Source: an uncultured Clostridia bacterium (GTDB lineage Bacteria > Bacillota > Clostridia > Christensenellales > Borkfalkiaceae). From it: a DNA stretch of 34,409 bases. Positions within the stretch are counted from its first letter, which is position 1; the number at the start of each line of letters is the position of its first letter. The stretch spans positions 1 to 34,409 of the forward strand of contig CANROE010000019.1 in NCBI GenBank assembly GCA_947632195.1. The letters run 5' to 3'. Of this stretch, positions 9,400 through 16,986 are shown one piece after another. The notes beneath the pieces are model-generated. The model ran no database searches and was not told the origin of the DNA. It saw only the letters and a program-made list of their open reading frames with translations. Both the position numbers and the translations under genes were made by a program.

Positions 9400-9592
9400 A
9401 TATAATATCCATTACCTCACCGATGTTGCAACGTAGCGCAGAACATATCTTAATCATAACGTCCATAGACACAGGCTCGTTATTATTCAACTTTGTTAAC
9501 GTGGTTGAGCCTATGCCCGTCTGTTCTTTTAAATCTCTTTTTTTCATTCCTAAATCAATAAGCTTTTTCCACAGTTTAACATAAGATACCAT
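9392..9592 (-). CDS. Small XRE/Cro-type controller protein
   Basis: 66-aa helix-turn-helix protein, essentially only the DNA-binding domain. The HTH spans about residues 16-45 ([20 protein letters not shown]), followed by the usual [20 protein letters not shown] helices. Proteins of this size and type commonly precede C5 methyltransferase genes in Bacillota and act as controllers that time methylase and nuclease expression. It is the first gene of the island operon, preceded by GAGG and a good promoter. It overlaps the methyltransferase start by 8 bp. Two similar 10-bp repeats near the promoter are candidate binding sites. The regulator call is firm; the controller role is inferred. Confidence 0.88.
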   Translation of the reverse strand: MVSYVKLWKKLIDLGMKKRDLKEQTGIGSTTLTKLNNNEPVSMDVMIKICSALRCNIGEVMDIIYE

Positions 9593-9624
9593 ATATGTGT
9601 CCTCATAGAAATTATCTTAATAAT

Positions 9625-9653
9625 AGTATAGCATAAAGCAAACGATATTTCAA
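9625..9653 (-). promoter_or_regulatory. Promoter of the island operon
   Basis: On the minus strand, TTGAAA (9648-9653), a 17-nt spacer and TATACT (9625-9630) precede the controller gene by about 33 nt. The related repeats AAGCAAACGA (9636-9645) and AAACAAACGA (9657-9666) lie in the spacer and just upstream of the -35 box, 21 bp apart, as expected for operator sites of a small XRE regulator. Confidence 0.7.
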
Positions 9654-9677
9654 GCAAAACAAACGACATTCTAAATA

Positions 9678-9701
9678 AAAATGCCGACATATCGGCGTTT
9701 T
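9678..9701 (-). terminator. Terminator downstream of recombinase remnant
   Basis: On the minus strand a stem AACGCCGA/TCGGCATT with a 4-nt loop is followed by TTTTATTT. It lies 26 bp after the recombinase remnant stop and would separate that remnant from the island operon. Confidence 0.6.
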
Positions 9702-9726
9702 GCAAATCTTTTTAAGGCCTTCTCTT

Positions 9727-10341
9727 CTAAAATAATGCTAAAACACAGAACCGTTTACCGCATCTTAACAGTTCAAATTCGGATGCCGACGTGCCGCCAT
9801 CAGCACCCAATTTGAACCCAAGCGGTTGAAGTTGGGTGCTTTTTCTATGTTCGGGGCTTTTTAACTCGTCAAGTTCCTCTTTGTCGAGTTTTACCTTTGT
9901 CGGCACATCGGGCGAAGTGTTGTAAAAGATATACACGCAGTCGTCAAAAAGGACGACACGATAGATGAACGAGTTAAAAAATTCGTTTTTCTCCTCGTCG
10001 TTCTGGTATTTCTTCTTTGCAAAGTAAGACAGGAACGCCTTTACCGTTTCATATTCAAGCGGTTGAATTTGTCTTGCTTTTTCCAATGCAATCTTTTCTT
10101 CGAGAATGTCATTTTGCTGTTCCAAAGCAAGCAATCTTTCTTTGGTGGACTTCGTAACAACTCCCTCCGCAATGGCGTTCAGAAAGCCGTTTATGGACTT
10201 CTGAACTTGCTGTTGCTCCTTTTCGAGCAGAGTATTGAATAAAAGCGTTGTATGGGAAATTGTTGGATTTGAAAAATTTTCGACCATACATACGGGGATT
10301 TTACTTGAATTGCCCAAAGCGGCAAGGAAGGCAAAGTCCAC
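9727..10341 (-). pseudogene. Large serine recombinase, C-terminal remnant
   Basis: This frame encodes only the C-terminal end of a large serine recombinase (resolvase/integrase family). The recognisable part starts at about 10240: a coiled-coil segment (VQKSINGFLNAIAEG, TKSTKERLLALEQQ), then FLSYFAKKKYQNDEEKNEFFNSFIYRVVLFDD and VYIFYNT, as in recombinases of Clostridial mobile elements. The N-terminal resolvase domain with its catalytic Ser, the recombinase domain and the zinc ribbon are all missing, so it cannot recombine DNA. The first about 35 codons (10240-10341) do not look like the family and overlap the antisense AIPR frame, so the break lies in that interval. It is a scar of a deleted or rearranged mobile element next to the restriction island. 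Confidence 0.75.
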
Positions 10342-11512
10342 GCTGCTTTTGGCTCGGTTTTTTGAAAATCGTGATCAAACATCTGTCGTTGCCGAAATCC
10401 CTTTAAAATGGTTGGCACGATTGGTTAAAGAAAACTTTAAATATATTTTTGCGTCTAATATTAGAAACTATAAAGGTAGAAATGCTATCAATAGGGAAAT
10501 TGAAAAAACTTATGAAAACAGTCCGAAAGATTTTTGGTACTTTAATAACGGCATAACACTTGTCTGCGAGGATTATGACCTTGACAAGGATCGGGAAAAA
10601 ATTGTTATGTACGCACCACAAATAGTAAACGGTTGTCAAACGGCAACAACCATATACAACTGTTGGGTCGCCGCTGGCGAAAGCCAAGATAATGTTGACG
10701 GAACTATTTTAATAAAGATTATTAAGGATGGTAAACAGAAAAGAAGGAAAAACATTACACGTTTTACCAATAGTCAGACGGCGGTGACGGGAAAAGATTT
10801 CTTCGCCTTAGAGGACTTTCATGTAATATTGAAAAAGAATTTTCAAAGCATGGGATATTTTTATGAGATTCAAAGTAATAGCATAAGAAATGTATCTGCC
10901 CATCAATATAAGGGATCAGAAAAATATCAACACTTTTTTGATGCGGATTTTAAGAAGAAAAATGTTTTAAATGCAAAAGCCGTCACACAGACTTATATTG
11001 CCGCATTGATGAAGTTACCAGCAAAGGCTAGAAGCATTGGACAATTTATGCCGGGCTGTGATAGGTATGAAGAAGTTTTTAATGAGCATTCTCCAACAGA
11101 TCCAAAATTCTATTTGCTACCTTTTGGCTGTTGGTATTATTTTTCAAAAGTATTTAAGCTGCCTGAAAATAAAATAATTGATAAAGATAGATGGAAAAAC
11201 ACTTTACTAATTGCTGTGTTTACCTTTTTTAGAATAATAGAAAAGGCCTATTTTCATGACGTTGCTGTGGAGTATGTCTCTGATGTGTTTATTGAGAAGT
11301 GTGATGAAAAAATGTCGGATGTGGATGGTTTCAAAAAATTGGCACATACAACATACAATATATTGAAAGATTTCTATAATGACTCTAACATCAAAAAGAT
11401 TATTTCCGACAATTTCCCTAAATTTGTTAAGGGCACCTTTGAGACTAATACGAATGTGATAGAAATCTTAGATGATAAAATCGAAGCCAAAATTGACGAG
11501 CTCAGCGAGTAA
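10235..11512 (+). CDS. AIPR family (abortive phage infection) protein, 5'-truncated
   Basis: AIPR-domain protein, a family named for abortive phage infection and often found in loci with Vsr, C5 methyltransferases and GHKL ATPases. Family hallmarks are TSVVAEIPLKWLARLV, FASNIRNYKG, INREI, FWYFNNGITLVC, PQIVNGCQTATTIY and the later FTNSQTAVTGKDF. Homology seems to begin near 10357. The frame upstream of that is antisense to the recombinase remnant and is probably not native. The frame opens only with TTG (10235), has no good ribosome site, and its first internal ATG is over 110 codons in. Full-length relatives usually have a longer N-terminal region. I therefore read it as a gene that lost its 5' end in the same event that truncated the recombinase. 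It is AT-rich like the island and ends at a strong terminator. Confidence 0.75.
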   Translation: MNKSVVWEIVGFEKFSTIHTGILLELPKAARKAKSTLLLARFFENRDQTSVVAEIPLKWLARLVKENFKYIFASNIRNYKGRNAINREIEKTYENSPKDFWYFNNGITLVCEDYDLDKDREKIVMYAPQIVNGCQTATTIYNCWVAAGESQDNVDGTILIKIIKDGKQKRRKNITRFTNSQTAVTGKDFFALEDFHVILKKNFQSMGYFYEIQSNSIRNVSAHQYKGSEKYQHFFDADFKKKNVLNAKAVTQTYIAALMKLPAKARSIGQFMPGCDRYEEVFNEHSPTDPKFYLLPFGCWYYFSKVFKLPENKIIDKDRWKNTLLIAVFTFFRIIEKAYFHDVAVEYVSDVFIEKCDEKMSDVDGFKKLAHTTYNILKDFYNDSNIKKIISDNFPKFVKGTFETNTNVIEILDDKIEAKIDELSE

Positions 11513-11530
11513 ATGTTTTACTTAACCACT

Positions 11531-11573
11531 AGCGCCCGATTTAACCTAATTGGCTCAAATCGGGCGCTTTTTC
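11531..11573 (+). terminator. Rho-independent terminator after AIPR
   Basis: Perfect 12-bp stem AGCGCCCGATTT/AAATCGGGCGCT with a 14-nt loop, followed by a T-run. It closes the island side 19 bp after the AIPR stop. Confidence 0.85.
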
Positions 11574-11777
11574 TGTATCAAAAAAAACGTAAATTTTGCA
11601 CTCCAAAGGAAACGCTTTGAAAAGGTCGATCTGTGAATTGGGCTATGCAGGCCCCCGCGCGAAACGCGCGGGGGCCTGCATGAGCGGAGCAAATGTCGGG
11701 TTAGGCAAGAGTTTCCTTTCCCAAAGGCGTCTTTTTGCGTAGTAAGAAAACAATTTTCAAAGAAAAAGGCAAACCGC
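11574..11777. other. Island/host boundary spacer with GC-rich hairpin
   Basis: No gene is seen between the AIPR terminator and the aspA promoter. Base composition shifts here from AT-rich to GC-rich coding. The main element is a perfect 17-bp inverted repeat (11645-11661 and 11665-11681, arm ATGCAGGCCCCCGCGCG) with an AAA loop and no T-tract. That argues against a simple terminator. Confidence 0.6.
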
Positions 11778-11806
11778 TTGCAATTTTGCGTAGAGCGGTT
11801 TATAAT
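11778..11806 (+). promoter_or_regulatory. aspA promoter with overlapping inverted repeat
   Basis: TTGCAA (11778-11783), a 17-nt spacer and TATAAT (11801-11806) lie 45 nt before the aspA start. An inverted repeat AACCGCT (11772-11778)/AGCGGTT (11794-11800) spans the spacer, a possible operator. Confidence 0.7.
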
Positions 11807-11850
11807 AAAGCAAATCACATCTTTCAGGCCATTGCGCCTGCGGAGCAACT

Positions 11851-13254
11851 ATGGAAAAAGAGTTCAGAACAGAGAGCGATTCGGTGGGGGAGCTCTCGAT
11901 CGACAGCGCAGCCTATTACGGCATTCAGACCCTGCGCGCAAAGGGGAACTTTGAGATCACGGGCACAAAGCTCAATTCGGCATTTATCCGCAACATCGTG
12001 GTCATCAAAAAAGCGGCCGCCATCGTCAACAAGTCCTTCGGACTTCTCGACGAGAGAAAAGCCGACGCCATCATTGCGGCGTGCGATGAAATTTTACACG
12101 GCAAGCACAGAAAAGACTTCATCGTAGACGCCGTGCAGGGCGGCGCGGGGACTTCCGCGAACATGAACGTCAACGAAGTCATCGCAAACATCGCCATCGA
12201 ACATCTCGGCGGCAAGAAGGGGGACTATTCCATCATCAGCCCCAACGACGACGTGAACATGGAGCAGTCCACCAACGACGTCATTCCCACGGCGGGAAAG
12301 CTCACCGTGCTCACCCTTGCGGCGGAACTGATTTCCGAACTCGGACGCCTCAACGCCGCTCTTCTCAAAAAGGCCGCAGAGTTCGACGGCATTCTCAAAA
12401 TGGGCAGGACCCAGCTGCAAGACGCGGTCCCCATGCGGCTCGGGCAGGCGTTCCACGCCTTTGCAACTTCCATCGCCCGCTCCAAGGAGCGCATTCAAAA
12501 CTCTCTTTCCGAAATGCGGACGATCAACATGGGCGCAACGGCCATCGGCACCGCCATCAACGCGCGCGAGGCCTACTTTAACCACATCACGGAGGAGCTC
12601 TCCCTGCTCACGGGCGAACAGCTCCGCCGCGCGGACGACCTCTTCGACGGCACGCAAAACGTGGACAGCTTTGCCGCCGTCTCGGGCACTTTGAAGGCGC
12701 TCGCTGTCAATCTCTCCAAGATGTGCAACGATCTGCGGCTCATGTCGAGCGGTCCCCGCACGGGGCTGGGCGAAATTATTTTGCCCGCCAAGCAGAACGG
12801 CTCTTCCATCATGCCCGGGAAGATCAATCCCGTCATTCCCGAAGTCGTCAACCAGGTCGCCTTCCTCGTGATCGGGCACGACGTCACGGTGACGATGGCG
12901 GCAGAGGCGGGACAGCTCGAACTCAACGCCTTCGAGCCCGTCATCTTTTATCAGCTCTTTGAATCCTTCCGCGCGCTTTCGGGGGCGGTCAAAACGCTCT
13001 CGGACAACTGCATTGTAGGCATCGTCGCCAACCGCGAGCGTTGCAGCGAATGGGTGAACCGCAGCGTGGGCATCGTGACGGCGCTCAACCCCTATATCGG
13101 CTATCTCAAAGCCGCCGAGATCGCCAAGGAGTCCTTGAAAACGGGGCAGTCCATCAAGGAGATCGTGCTCCGCGAGGGGCTCATGGACGAGAAGAAACTC
13201 GACGAAGTGCTCGACCCGCTCGTCCTCACAGAACCTTTTAAGCACAGAGATTGA
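11851..13254 (+). CDS. aspA: Aspartate ammonia-lyase (aspartase)
   Basis: Cytosolic lyase converting L-aspartate to fumarate and ammonia; it supplies fumarate for anaerobic respiration or reductive TCA flux. The 467 aa align along the full length of known aspartases. They include the N-terminal YYGIQTLRA, GAGTSANMNVNEVIANIA (aspartase form rather than the fumarase GSGTQSNMN), STNDVIPTA, LKMGRTQLQDAVPMRLGQ and the superfamily signature GSSIMPGKINPVIPEVVNQ with the mobile catalytic Ser loop. The C-terminal LNPYIGYLKAAEIAKESLKTGQSIKEIV fits too. A GGAG site lies 6 nt before the ATG. It is monocistronic, with its own promoter and a bidirectional terminator. It is the first clearly host-like gene right of the island. 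Confidence 0.95.
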   Translation: MEKEFRTESDSVGELSIDSAAYYGIQTLRAKGNFEITGTKLNSAFIRNIVVIKKAAAIVNKSFGLLDERKADAIIAACDEILHGKHRKDFIVDAVQGGAGTSANMNVNEVIANIAIEHLGGKKGDYSIISPNDDVNMEQSTNDVIPTAGKLTVLTLAAELISELGRLNAALLKKAAEFDGILKMGRTQLQDAVPMRLGQAFHAFATSIARSKERIQNSLSEMRTINMGATAIGTAINAREAYFNHITEELSLLTGEQLRRADDLFDGTQNVDSFAAVSGTLKALAVNLSKMCNDLRLMSSGPRTGLGEIILPAKQNGSSIMPGKINPVIPEVVNQVAFLVIGHDVTVTMAAEAGQLELNAFEPVIFYQLFESFRALSGAVKTLSDNCIVGIVANRERCSEWVNRSVGIVTALNPYIGYLKAAEIAKESLKTGQSIKEIVLREGLMDEKKLDEVLDPLVLTEPFKHRD

Positions 13255-13262
13255 ATTTCAAT

Positions 13263-13301
13263 GCACAAAAAAAGAACGGTTTCCCCGTTCTTTTTTTGTG
13301 C
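13263..13301. terminator. Bidirectional terminator between aspA and the MgtC-like gene
   Basis: A 17-bp perfect stem GCACAAAAAAAGAACGG/CCGTTCTTTTTTTGTGC with a 5-nt loop. The A-tract on one side and the T-tract on the other make it work for both converging transcripts. Confidence 0.9.
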
Positions 13302-13317
13302 AAAATTTCAGTGTTTC

Positions 13318-14034
13318 TCAGCCGATCTTTTCGACGTAATAGACGCAGTCGAGTACCGAGAGCGCCTCGATGATGTCGCTGTGGCTCTTCTTGCGGAGCT
13401 CCTTCCCGACGATCGTGAGCCGCACGGTGTACACGCTCAGCCCCGAATTCGCGTAGGCGGGGTTGAGTTCGAGGTTGTCGATTTTCAGCCCGAATTCCCG
13501 CGCCATCGTGATGAAGTCCTGCAAGCTCCCGCGCGATTTGAGCTCCAAATGGATCTCGAAATGGTTGGACTTATTCTTGATGTACGTCTCCATCTTCGAG
13601 AAGGCGAGGAGCCCCACCATGAGGGCGGCAAAGCCGATGAGCGCCGCCGTATAGAGCCCAAACCCGAGAATGGCGGAGATGATGGACATCGCCCAAACGC
13701 CCACCGAGGTCGTCAGCCCCATGATCTGGTTTTTAGAGGAGAAGATGATCGTGTTCGCCGTGATGATGGAGATACCGATAAAAACCGCCGCCGACAGGAA
13801 GGAAAAACCGACGTTCAGCACGGTGATGAAATAGACGTCTCCGATCCCCGCGAACATCGAGCCGATGGAGAGCACGATGAGGGTGCGAAGGCCCGCCGCG
13901 TGGCGGTTGCGCGAGCGTTCGCAGCCGAGCACGACGGCCATGATGATGACAAGCACGGTTTTGAGCGCCGTGGACGCGATGTTGACTTGTACCGACCAAT
14001 CCCCGAGAAGGTCTGCAATAAAATCAGTTGGCAT
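13318..14034 (-). CDS. MgtC/SapB family membrane protein
   Basis: 238-aa protein with about four to five N-terminal transmembrane segments (residues about 20-145) and a soluble C-terminal domain (about 155-238). The family core is VVLGCERSRNRHAAGLRTLIVLSIGSM, where MgtC proteins have the GxER..AGLRT pattern. The C-terminal part (FEIHLELKSRGSLQDFITMAREFG...) resembles the ACT-like domain found in long members. MgtC proteins influence magnesium stress survival or regulate membrane ATPases and transporters; the exact role here is unknown. AGAGG precedes the ATG, and the gene starts 3 bp after the antiporter stop, so both are one operon and may act together in ion homeostasis. Confidence 0.82.
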   Translation of the reverse strand: MPTDFIADLLGDWSVQVNIASTALKTVLVIIMAVVLGCERSRNRHAAGLRTLIVLSIGSMFAGIGDVYFITVLNVGFSFLSAAVFIGISIITANTIIFSSKNQIMGLTTSVGVWAMSIISAILGFGLYTAALIGFAALMVGLLAFSKMETYIKNKSNHFEIHLELKSRGSLQDFITMAREFGLKIDNLELNPAYANSGLSVYTVRLTIVGKELRKKSHSDIIEALSVLDCVYYVEKIG

Positions 14035-14037
14035 AGA

Positions 14038-15531
14038 TTACCTCTTATTGATAAATTTTCTTCTGTTATATTCCGCGCCCGCCGAGGTCTCGGAGGCCTC
14101 GTCCGGCTCGGGCGGCTCGGTGGCTTCGAGGAAGGCCTCTTCCTCGGGAGAGCGCGCGTATTCCTTGACGGCAAGCTGCTTTTGGATGGAGCAGAGCTGC
14201 TCTTTGAGCGAGGCGACCTGCTCCTCCCGTGTGGGCGGCTTTTTCGCCGTCTCGGCTCCTTCCGCGCCTTCTCCTCCTTCGCCTACTGCGGCGGGAGCCC
14301 GCGCCCCATAGGAGCCCGAAAGATAGAGGGACAGTTTGGCAAGCGCAGGGCCCACGAGCTCATAGAGAATGCTCGAAGAGAGAATGATCGTTTCGAGCAT
14401 ACTCCCCGTGTCTCCGCCGAGCACGCGCGCGCCGAGCGCGGCAAGCCCGATGGCGACACCCGCCTGCGGCGATAGGGCGAGGCCCAAATAGTTCCGCACG
14501 TTTTTGGGTTTCTTGACGATGGCGCAGCCCGCAAACGCGCCGAGATATTTCCCCGCAATGCGCACGAAGAAATAGAGAATGCCGATGACGAGCAGGGGCA
14601 CGCCGCCCAAAGAGTGCCCGGTACTCACGAGCGCATCGAGGCGGAAACCGATCCCCGACTTCACGAAGAAGAGAAGAAGGATGGGCGGGGAGAAGTAGTT
14701 GAGCTGTTTGAACAGCTTGTCGTCGCCCGAGATGTTGATGTACACCGTTCCCATCGCCATACAGCCGAGGAGAGGGGAGACGTCCACCGCCGCACCGATC
14801 CCGCAGATCGCAAACAGGAGCGCGATGGAGACGATGAGGCGGTTATCGGTGGAGCGCTTTGCCATGAGGAATTTGAGGAGGAACCCGCAACCGATCCCAA
14901 TGGCGATCATCATGATGTTCCACGCGATGGGAAGGAGGACGTCGCTCGCCGAAAAGCCGTTCCCGAGGGAGGCAAGCGCCACCGATACCGCAACGCTGTA
15001 CGCAAGCAAGCTCACCACGTCGTCGAGGGCGACTACCGAAAAGAGGGTATCCACAAAGTCCCCGCGCGCGTGGGTCTGGCGGATGGTCATCATCGTGGAG
15101 GCGGGAGCGGTCGCCGAGGCGAGCGCGGCCAGAATGATGGAGAACGCAAGCCCGAGGCGCAGAATAAAGAAGGTGAGCACGAACACGAGCACCGAGGCGA
15201 GCAGCGCCTCGAAGAGGGTGATCACCACCACCTGCGGCCCATTCTTTTTGAGGGTAGAGAAACGGAAATACTCGCCCACGCTGAACGCGATAAAGGCAAG
15301 GGCGATGTCCGAGATAAAGTCCATGCCCGAGGAGACGTATTCGGGCACGAGGTCAAAACAGTAGGGCCCAAGGAGAATGCCCACGAGAATGTAGGCGGTG
15401 ACGTTGGGGAGTTTCAAAAGTTTGGTGATCCGCGTGCCCAAGAAGCCCATGAGCAACATGATCGCTATGCAGATGATGACGACGGGAACATGGGAGTTCG
15501 CGCCGATCTGTTCGTAGAATTTATCCAGCAT
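14038..15531 (-). CDS. Cation:proton antiporter, CPA2 (Kef/NapA-like) family
   Basis: 497-aa integral membrane protein with about 12-13 hydrophobic segments between residues 15 and 410. Family traits are TKLLKLPNVTAYILVGILLGP, DIALAFIAFSVGEYF, ASATAPASTMMTIRQTHARGDFVDTLFSVVALDDVVSLLAYS (which carries the ion-binding DD) and LSPQAGVAIGLAALG. The C-terminal about 85 residues are charged and partly coiled-coil (REEQVASLKEQLCSIQKQLA) and replace the nucleotide-binding RCK domain of Kef channels, so gating is different or absent. It would exchange Na+ or K+ for protons across the cytoplasmic membrane; the ion is not predictable. It is first in a two-gene operon with the MgtC-like gene. Confidence 0.88.
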   Translation of the reverse strand: MLDKFYEQIGANSHVPVVIICIAIMLLMGFLGTRITKLLKLPNVTAYILVGILLGPYCFDLVPEYVSSGMDFISDIALAFIAFSVGEYFRFSTLKKNGPQVVVITLFEALLASVLVFVLTFFILRLGLAFSIILAALASATAPASTMMTIRQTHARGDFVDTLFSVVALDDVVSLLAYSVAVSVALASLGNGFSASDVLLPIAWNIMMIAIGIGCGFLLKFLMAKRSTDNRLIVSIALLFAICGIGAAVDVSPLLGCMAMGTVYINISGDDKLFKQLNYFSPPILLLFFVKSGIGFRLDALVSTGHSLGGVPLLVIGILYFFVRIAGKYLGAFAGCAIVKKPKNVRNYLGLALSPQAGVAIGLAALGARVLGGDTGSMLETIILSSSILYELVGPALAKLSLYLSGSYGARAPAAVGEGGEGAEGAETAKKPPTREEQVASLKEQLCSIQKQLAVKEYARSPEEEAFLEATEPPEPDEASETSAGAEYNRRKFINKR

Positions 15532-15594
15532 GATGTGGCCTGTGATCTTCTGTTATCTTATGAAAAATTTTCGTCTGTTATTTATAAGGAATAT

Positions 15595-15623
15595 ATTATA
15601 ACAGATTTCCGCAAAAAAAACAA
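15595..15623 (-). promoter_or_regulatory. Promoter of the antiporter operon
   Basis: On the minus strand TTGTTT (15618-15623), a 17-nt spacer and TATAAT (15595-15600) give a leader of about 60 nt. The octamer TCTGTTAT occurs on the plus strand at 15550-15557 and 15574-15581 and in opposite orientation at the -10 box. It is a possible regulator site. Confidence 0.6.
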
Positions 15624-15723
15624 GCCGATTTTGAAAAAAATTTTAAGATTTTGCAAAAATTTTCGTCAACTATGAACGATATTTTCACCAAAAAACAATT
15701 TTTAGCAAATTTTCTCCCAACGC

Positions 15724-15752
15724 TTGACAACACACTGTATCTACTGTATAAT
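15724..15752 (+). promoter_or_regulatory. Consensus sigma-A promoter of the ytrA-type operon
   Basis: Exact TTGACA (15724-15729), 17-nt spacer, exact TATAAT (15747-15752). The GTG start of the regulator is 28 nt downstream. Confidence 0.9.
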
Positions 15753-15760
15753 AACAGTAG
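15741..15760 (+). promoter_or_regulatory. Palindromic operator over the -10 box
   Basis: A perfect inverted repeat CTACTGT-N6-ACAGTAG covers the -10 hexamer. This is the layout of autoregulated YtrA-type GntR repressors, where binding blocks RNA polymerase. Further ACTGT half-sites flank it on both sides (15734 and 15763). Confidence 0.75.
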
Positions 15761-15779
15761 AAACTGTCAGAGGCAAGAC

Positions 15780-16163
15780 GTGCACATTCAGCTCAGTTTA
15801 CAATCGGGACCGCTCTACGAGCAGATCGAATACCAGATCCGTGCGCAGATCTTTTCGGGCGAGCTCAAAGCGGGGGAGGCGCTGCCCTCCATCCGCACGC
15901 TCGCAAGGGAGCTCACGATCGGCGTCATCACGGCAAAGCGCGCCTACGACGATCTCATCGCCGAGGGTTTTTTGTATGCCGTGCAGGGGAAGGGAGTATT
16001 TGTCTCGGAAAAGCGGGAGGACGACCTCGTAAACGGCAAGGCGGAGCGGCTCAGGGCGCAGATCCGCGCCGCAAAGCGGTTTGCAAAGGAGAACGGCATT
16101 TCGCCCGAGCAGTTCGGAAAAATTTTACAGGAGATCATGGAGGAAGAGAATGAACGGGCTTGA
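15780..16163 (+). CDS. GntR family transcriptional regulator, YtrA subfamily
   Basis: 127-aa repressor. The winged HTH fills residues about 10-75 (PLYEQIEYQIRAQIFSGELKAGEALPSIRTLARELTIG..., then TAKRAYDDLIAEGFL and GKGVFVS). A short helical tail of about 50 residues follows, which is the YtrA type rather than the ligand-binding FadR or HutC types. I start at GTG 15780 because AGAGG lies 6 nt before it and the consensus promoter sits immediately upstream. Longer ATG-initiated versions would place the promoter inside the gene. It overlaps the ABC ATPase gene by 14 bp. YtrA regulators usually control the adjacent ABC exporter and respond to cell-wall-active compounds; the inducer is not known here. 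Confidence 0.9.
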   Translation: MHIQLSLQSGPLYEQIEYQIRAQIFSGELKAGEALPSIRTLARELTIGVITAKRAYDDLIAEGFLYAVQGKGVFVSEKREDDLVNGKAERLRAQIRAAKRFAKENGISPEQFGKILQEIMEEENERA

Positions 16164-16986
16164 AATCAAAGATCTCGCCGTGGACTATGGAAATTTCAAA
16201 TTATGCGTCTCCTTGGGCGTGCCCCGTGGGTGCGTGACGGGGCTCGTGGGGCGGAACGGCGCGGGGAAATCCACCCTCATCAAGGCGATTATGCGCCAGG
16301 AGGAGGCCTCGGGCGACATTCTATACAACGGCATTCCTTTTTGGGGGAACGAGACGGAAGTTTTGCGTAAGATCGCGTGCGTGTTTGATTCTCCCCATTT
16401 CAACGGCGCCATCAAGCCCAAGCGGCTTTTGAAGATCATGAAGGGCATGTATCCCGCCTTCGACGAGGAGAGGTATCATGGGCTCATGCAACGGTTCGGG
16501 CTCCCGAGCGATAAGTCCGTGAGAACGTTCTCAACGGGCATGAAACGCAAATTTGCGCTCATTCTCGCCCTCTGCCAAAAACCCGACATTCTCCTCCTCG
16601 ACGAGCCCACATCGGGGGTAGACCCCTACGACAGGGGAGCGGTCATCGACCTCATCCAGGAGTTCATGCTCGATGAAGGGCACACCGTGCTCTTCTCCAC
16701 CCACATCACCGAGGACCTCGACAAGATCGCCGACTATCTTGTCTTTTTGCAGGACGGCAAAGTTCTGCTTGCCGAGGAGAAGGAGACGCTGTGCGAGAGC
16801 TACCGCCTCGTGCAGGTCCCTGAACTTTCGGAGGAGATGAAAGAGCAGGCGGTCGGCGTGCAGAAGTCGATGTTCGGCTATACCTTCCTCACAAAACAAA
16901 AGGAAGTGAGCGGGGAGAATGTGCTTGTCAAAACGCCGACGGTGGAAGAAATTTTCGTGCACCTGCTCGGGGAGGAGAGAATATGA
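16150..16986 (+). CDS. ABC transporter ATP-binding protein
   Basis: 278-aa cytosolic ATPase subunit powering the membrane protein encoded next. Walker A GLVGRNGAGKSTLIKAI (about residues 32-48), ABC signature FSTGMKRKF, Walker B ILLLDEPTSG and the switch His in FSTHITED are all intact. An unusual GYTFLTKQKE/VEEIFVHLLGEE C-terminal tail is seen in YtrB/BcrA-like ATPases. The start is the ATG at 16150, with GGAAGAG upstream and inside the 3' end of the regulator gene, implying translational coupling. The stop overlaps the permease start. By neighbourhood this is part of a YtrA-regulated ABC-2 exporter, possibly for antimicrobial peptides or cell-wall stress; the substrate is inferred only. Confidence 0.9.
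   Translation: MNGLEIKDLAVDYGNFKLCVSLGVPRGCVTGLVGRNGAGKSTLIKAIMRQEEASGDILYNGIPFWGNETEVLRKIACVFDSPHFNGAIKPKRLLKIMKGMYPAFDEERYHGLMQRFGLPSDKSVRTFSTGMKRKFALILALCQKPDILLLDEPTSGVDPYDRGAVIDLIQEFMLDEGHTVLFSTHITEDLDKIADYLVFLQDGKVLLAEEKETLCESYRLVQVPELSEEMKEQAVGVQKSMFGYTFLTKQKEVSGENVLVKTPTVEEIFVHLLGEERI

Noticed and set aside
10235-10356. N-terminal 40 codons of the AIPR frame as native protein
   Set aside because: They are antisense to the recombinase remnant, start with TTG and do not resemble the family.
12094-13245. 383-codon frame antisense to aspA
   Set aside because: It is a mirror of GC-rich codon bias. The aspA protein on the other strand is unambiguous.
13261-15675. Long plus-strand frames (353-404 codons) opposite the MgtC and antiporter genes
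   Set aside because: They are His/Arg/Glu-rich artefacts antisense to clear membrane proteins and have no ribosome site.
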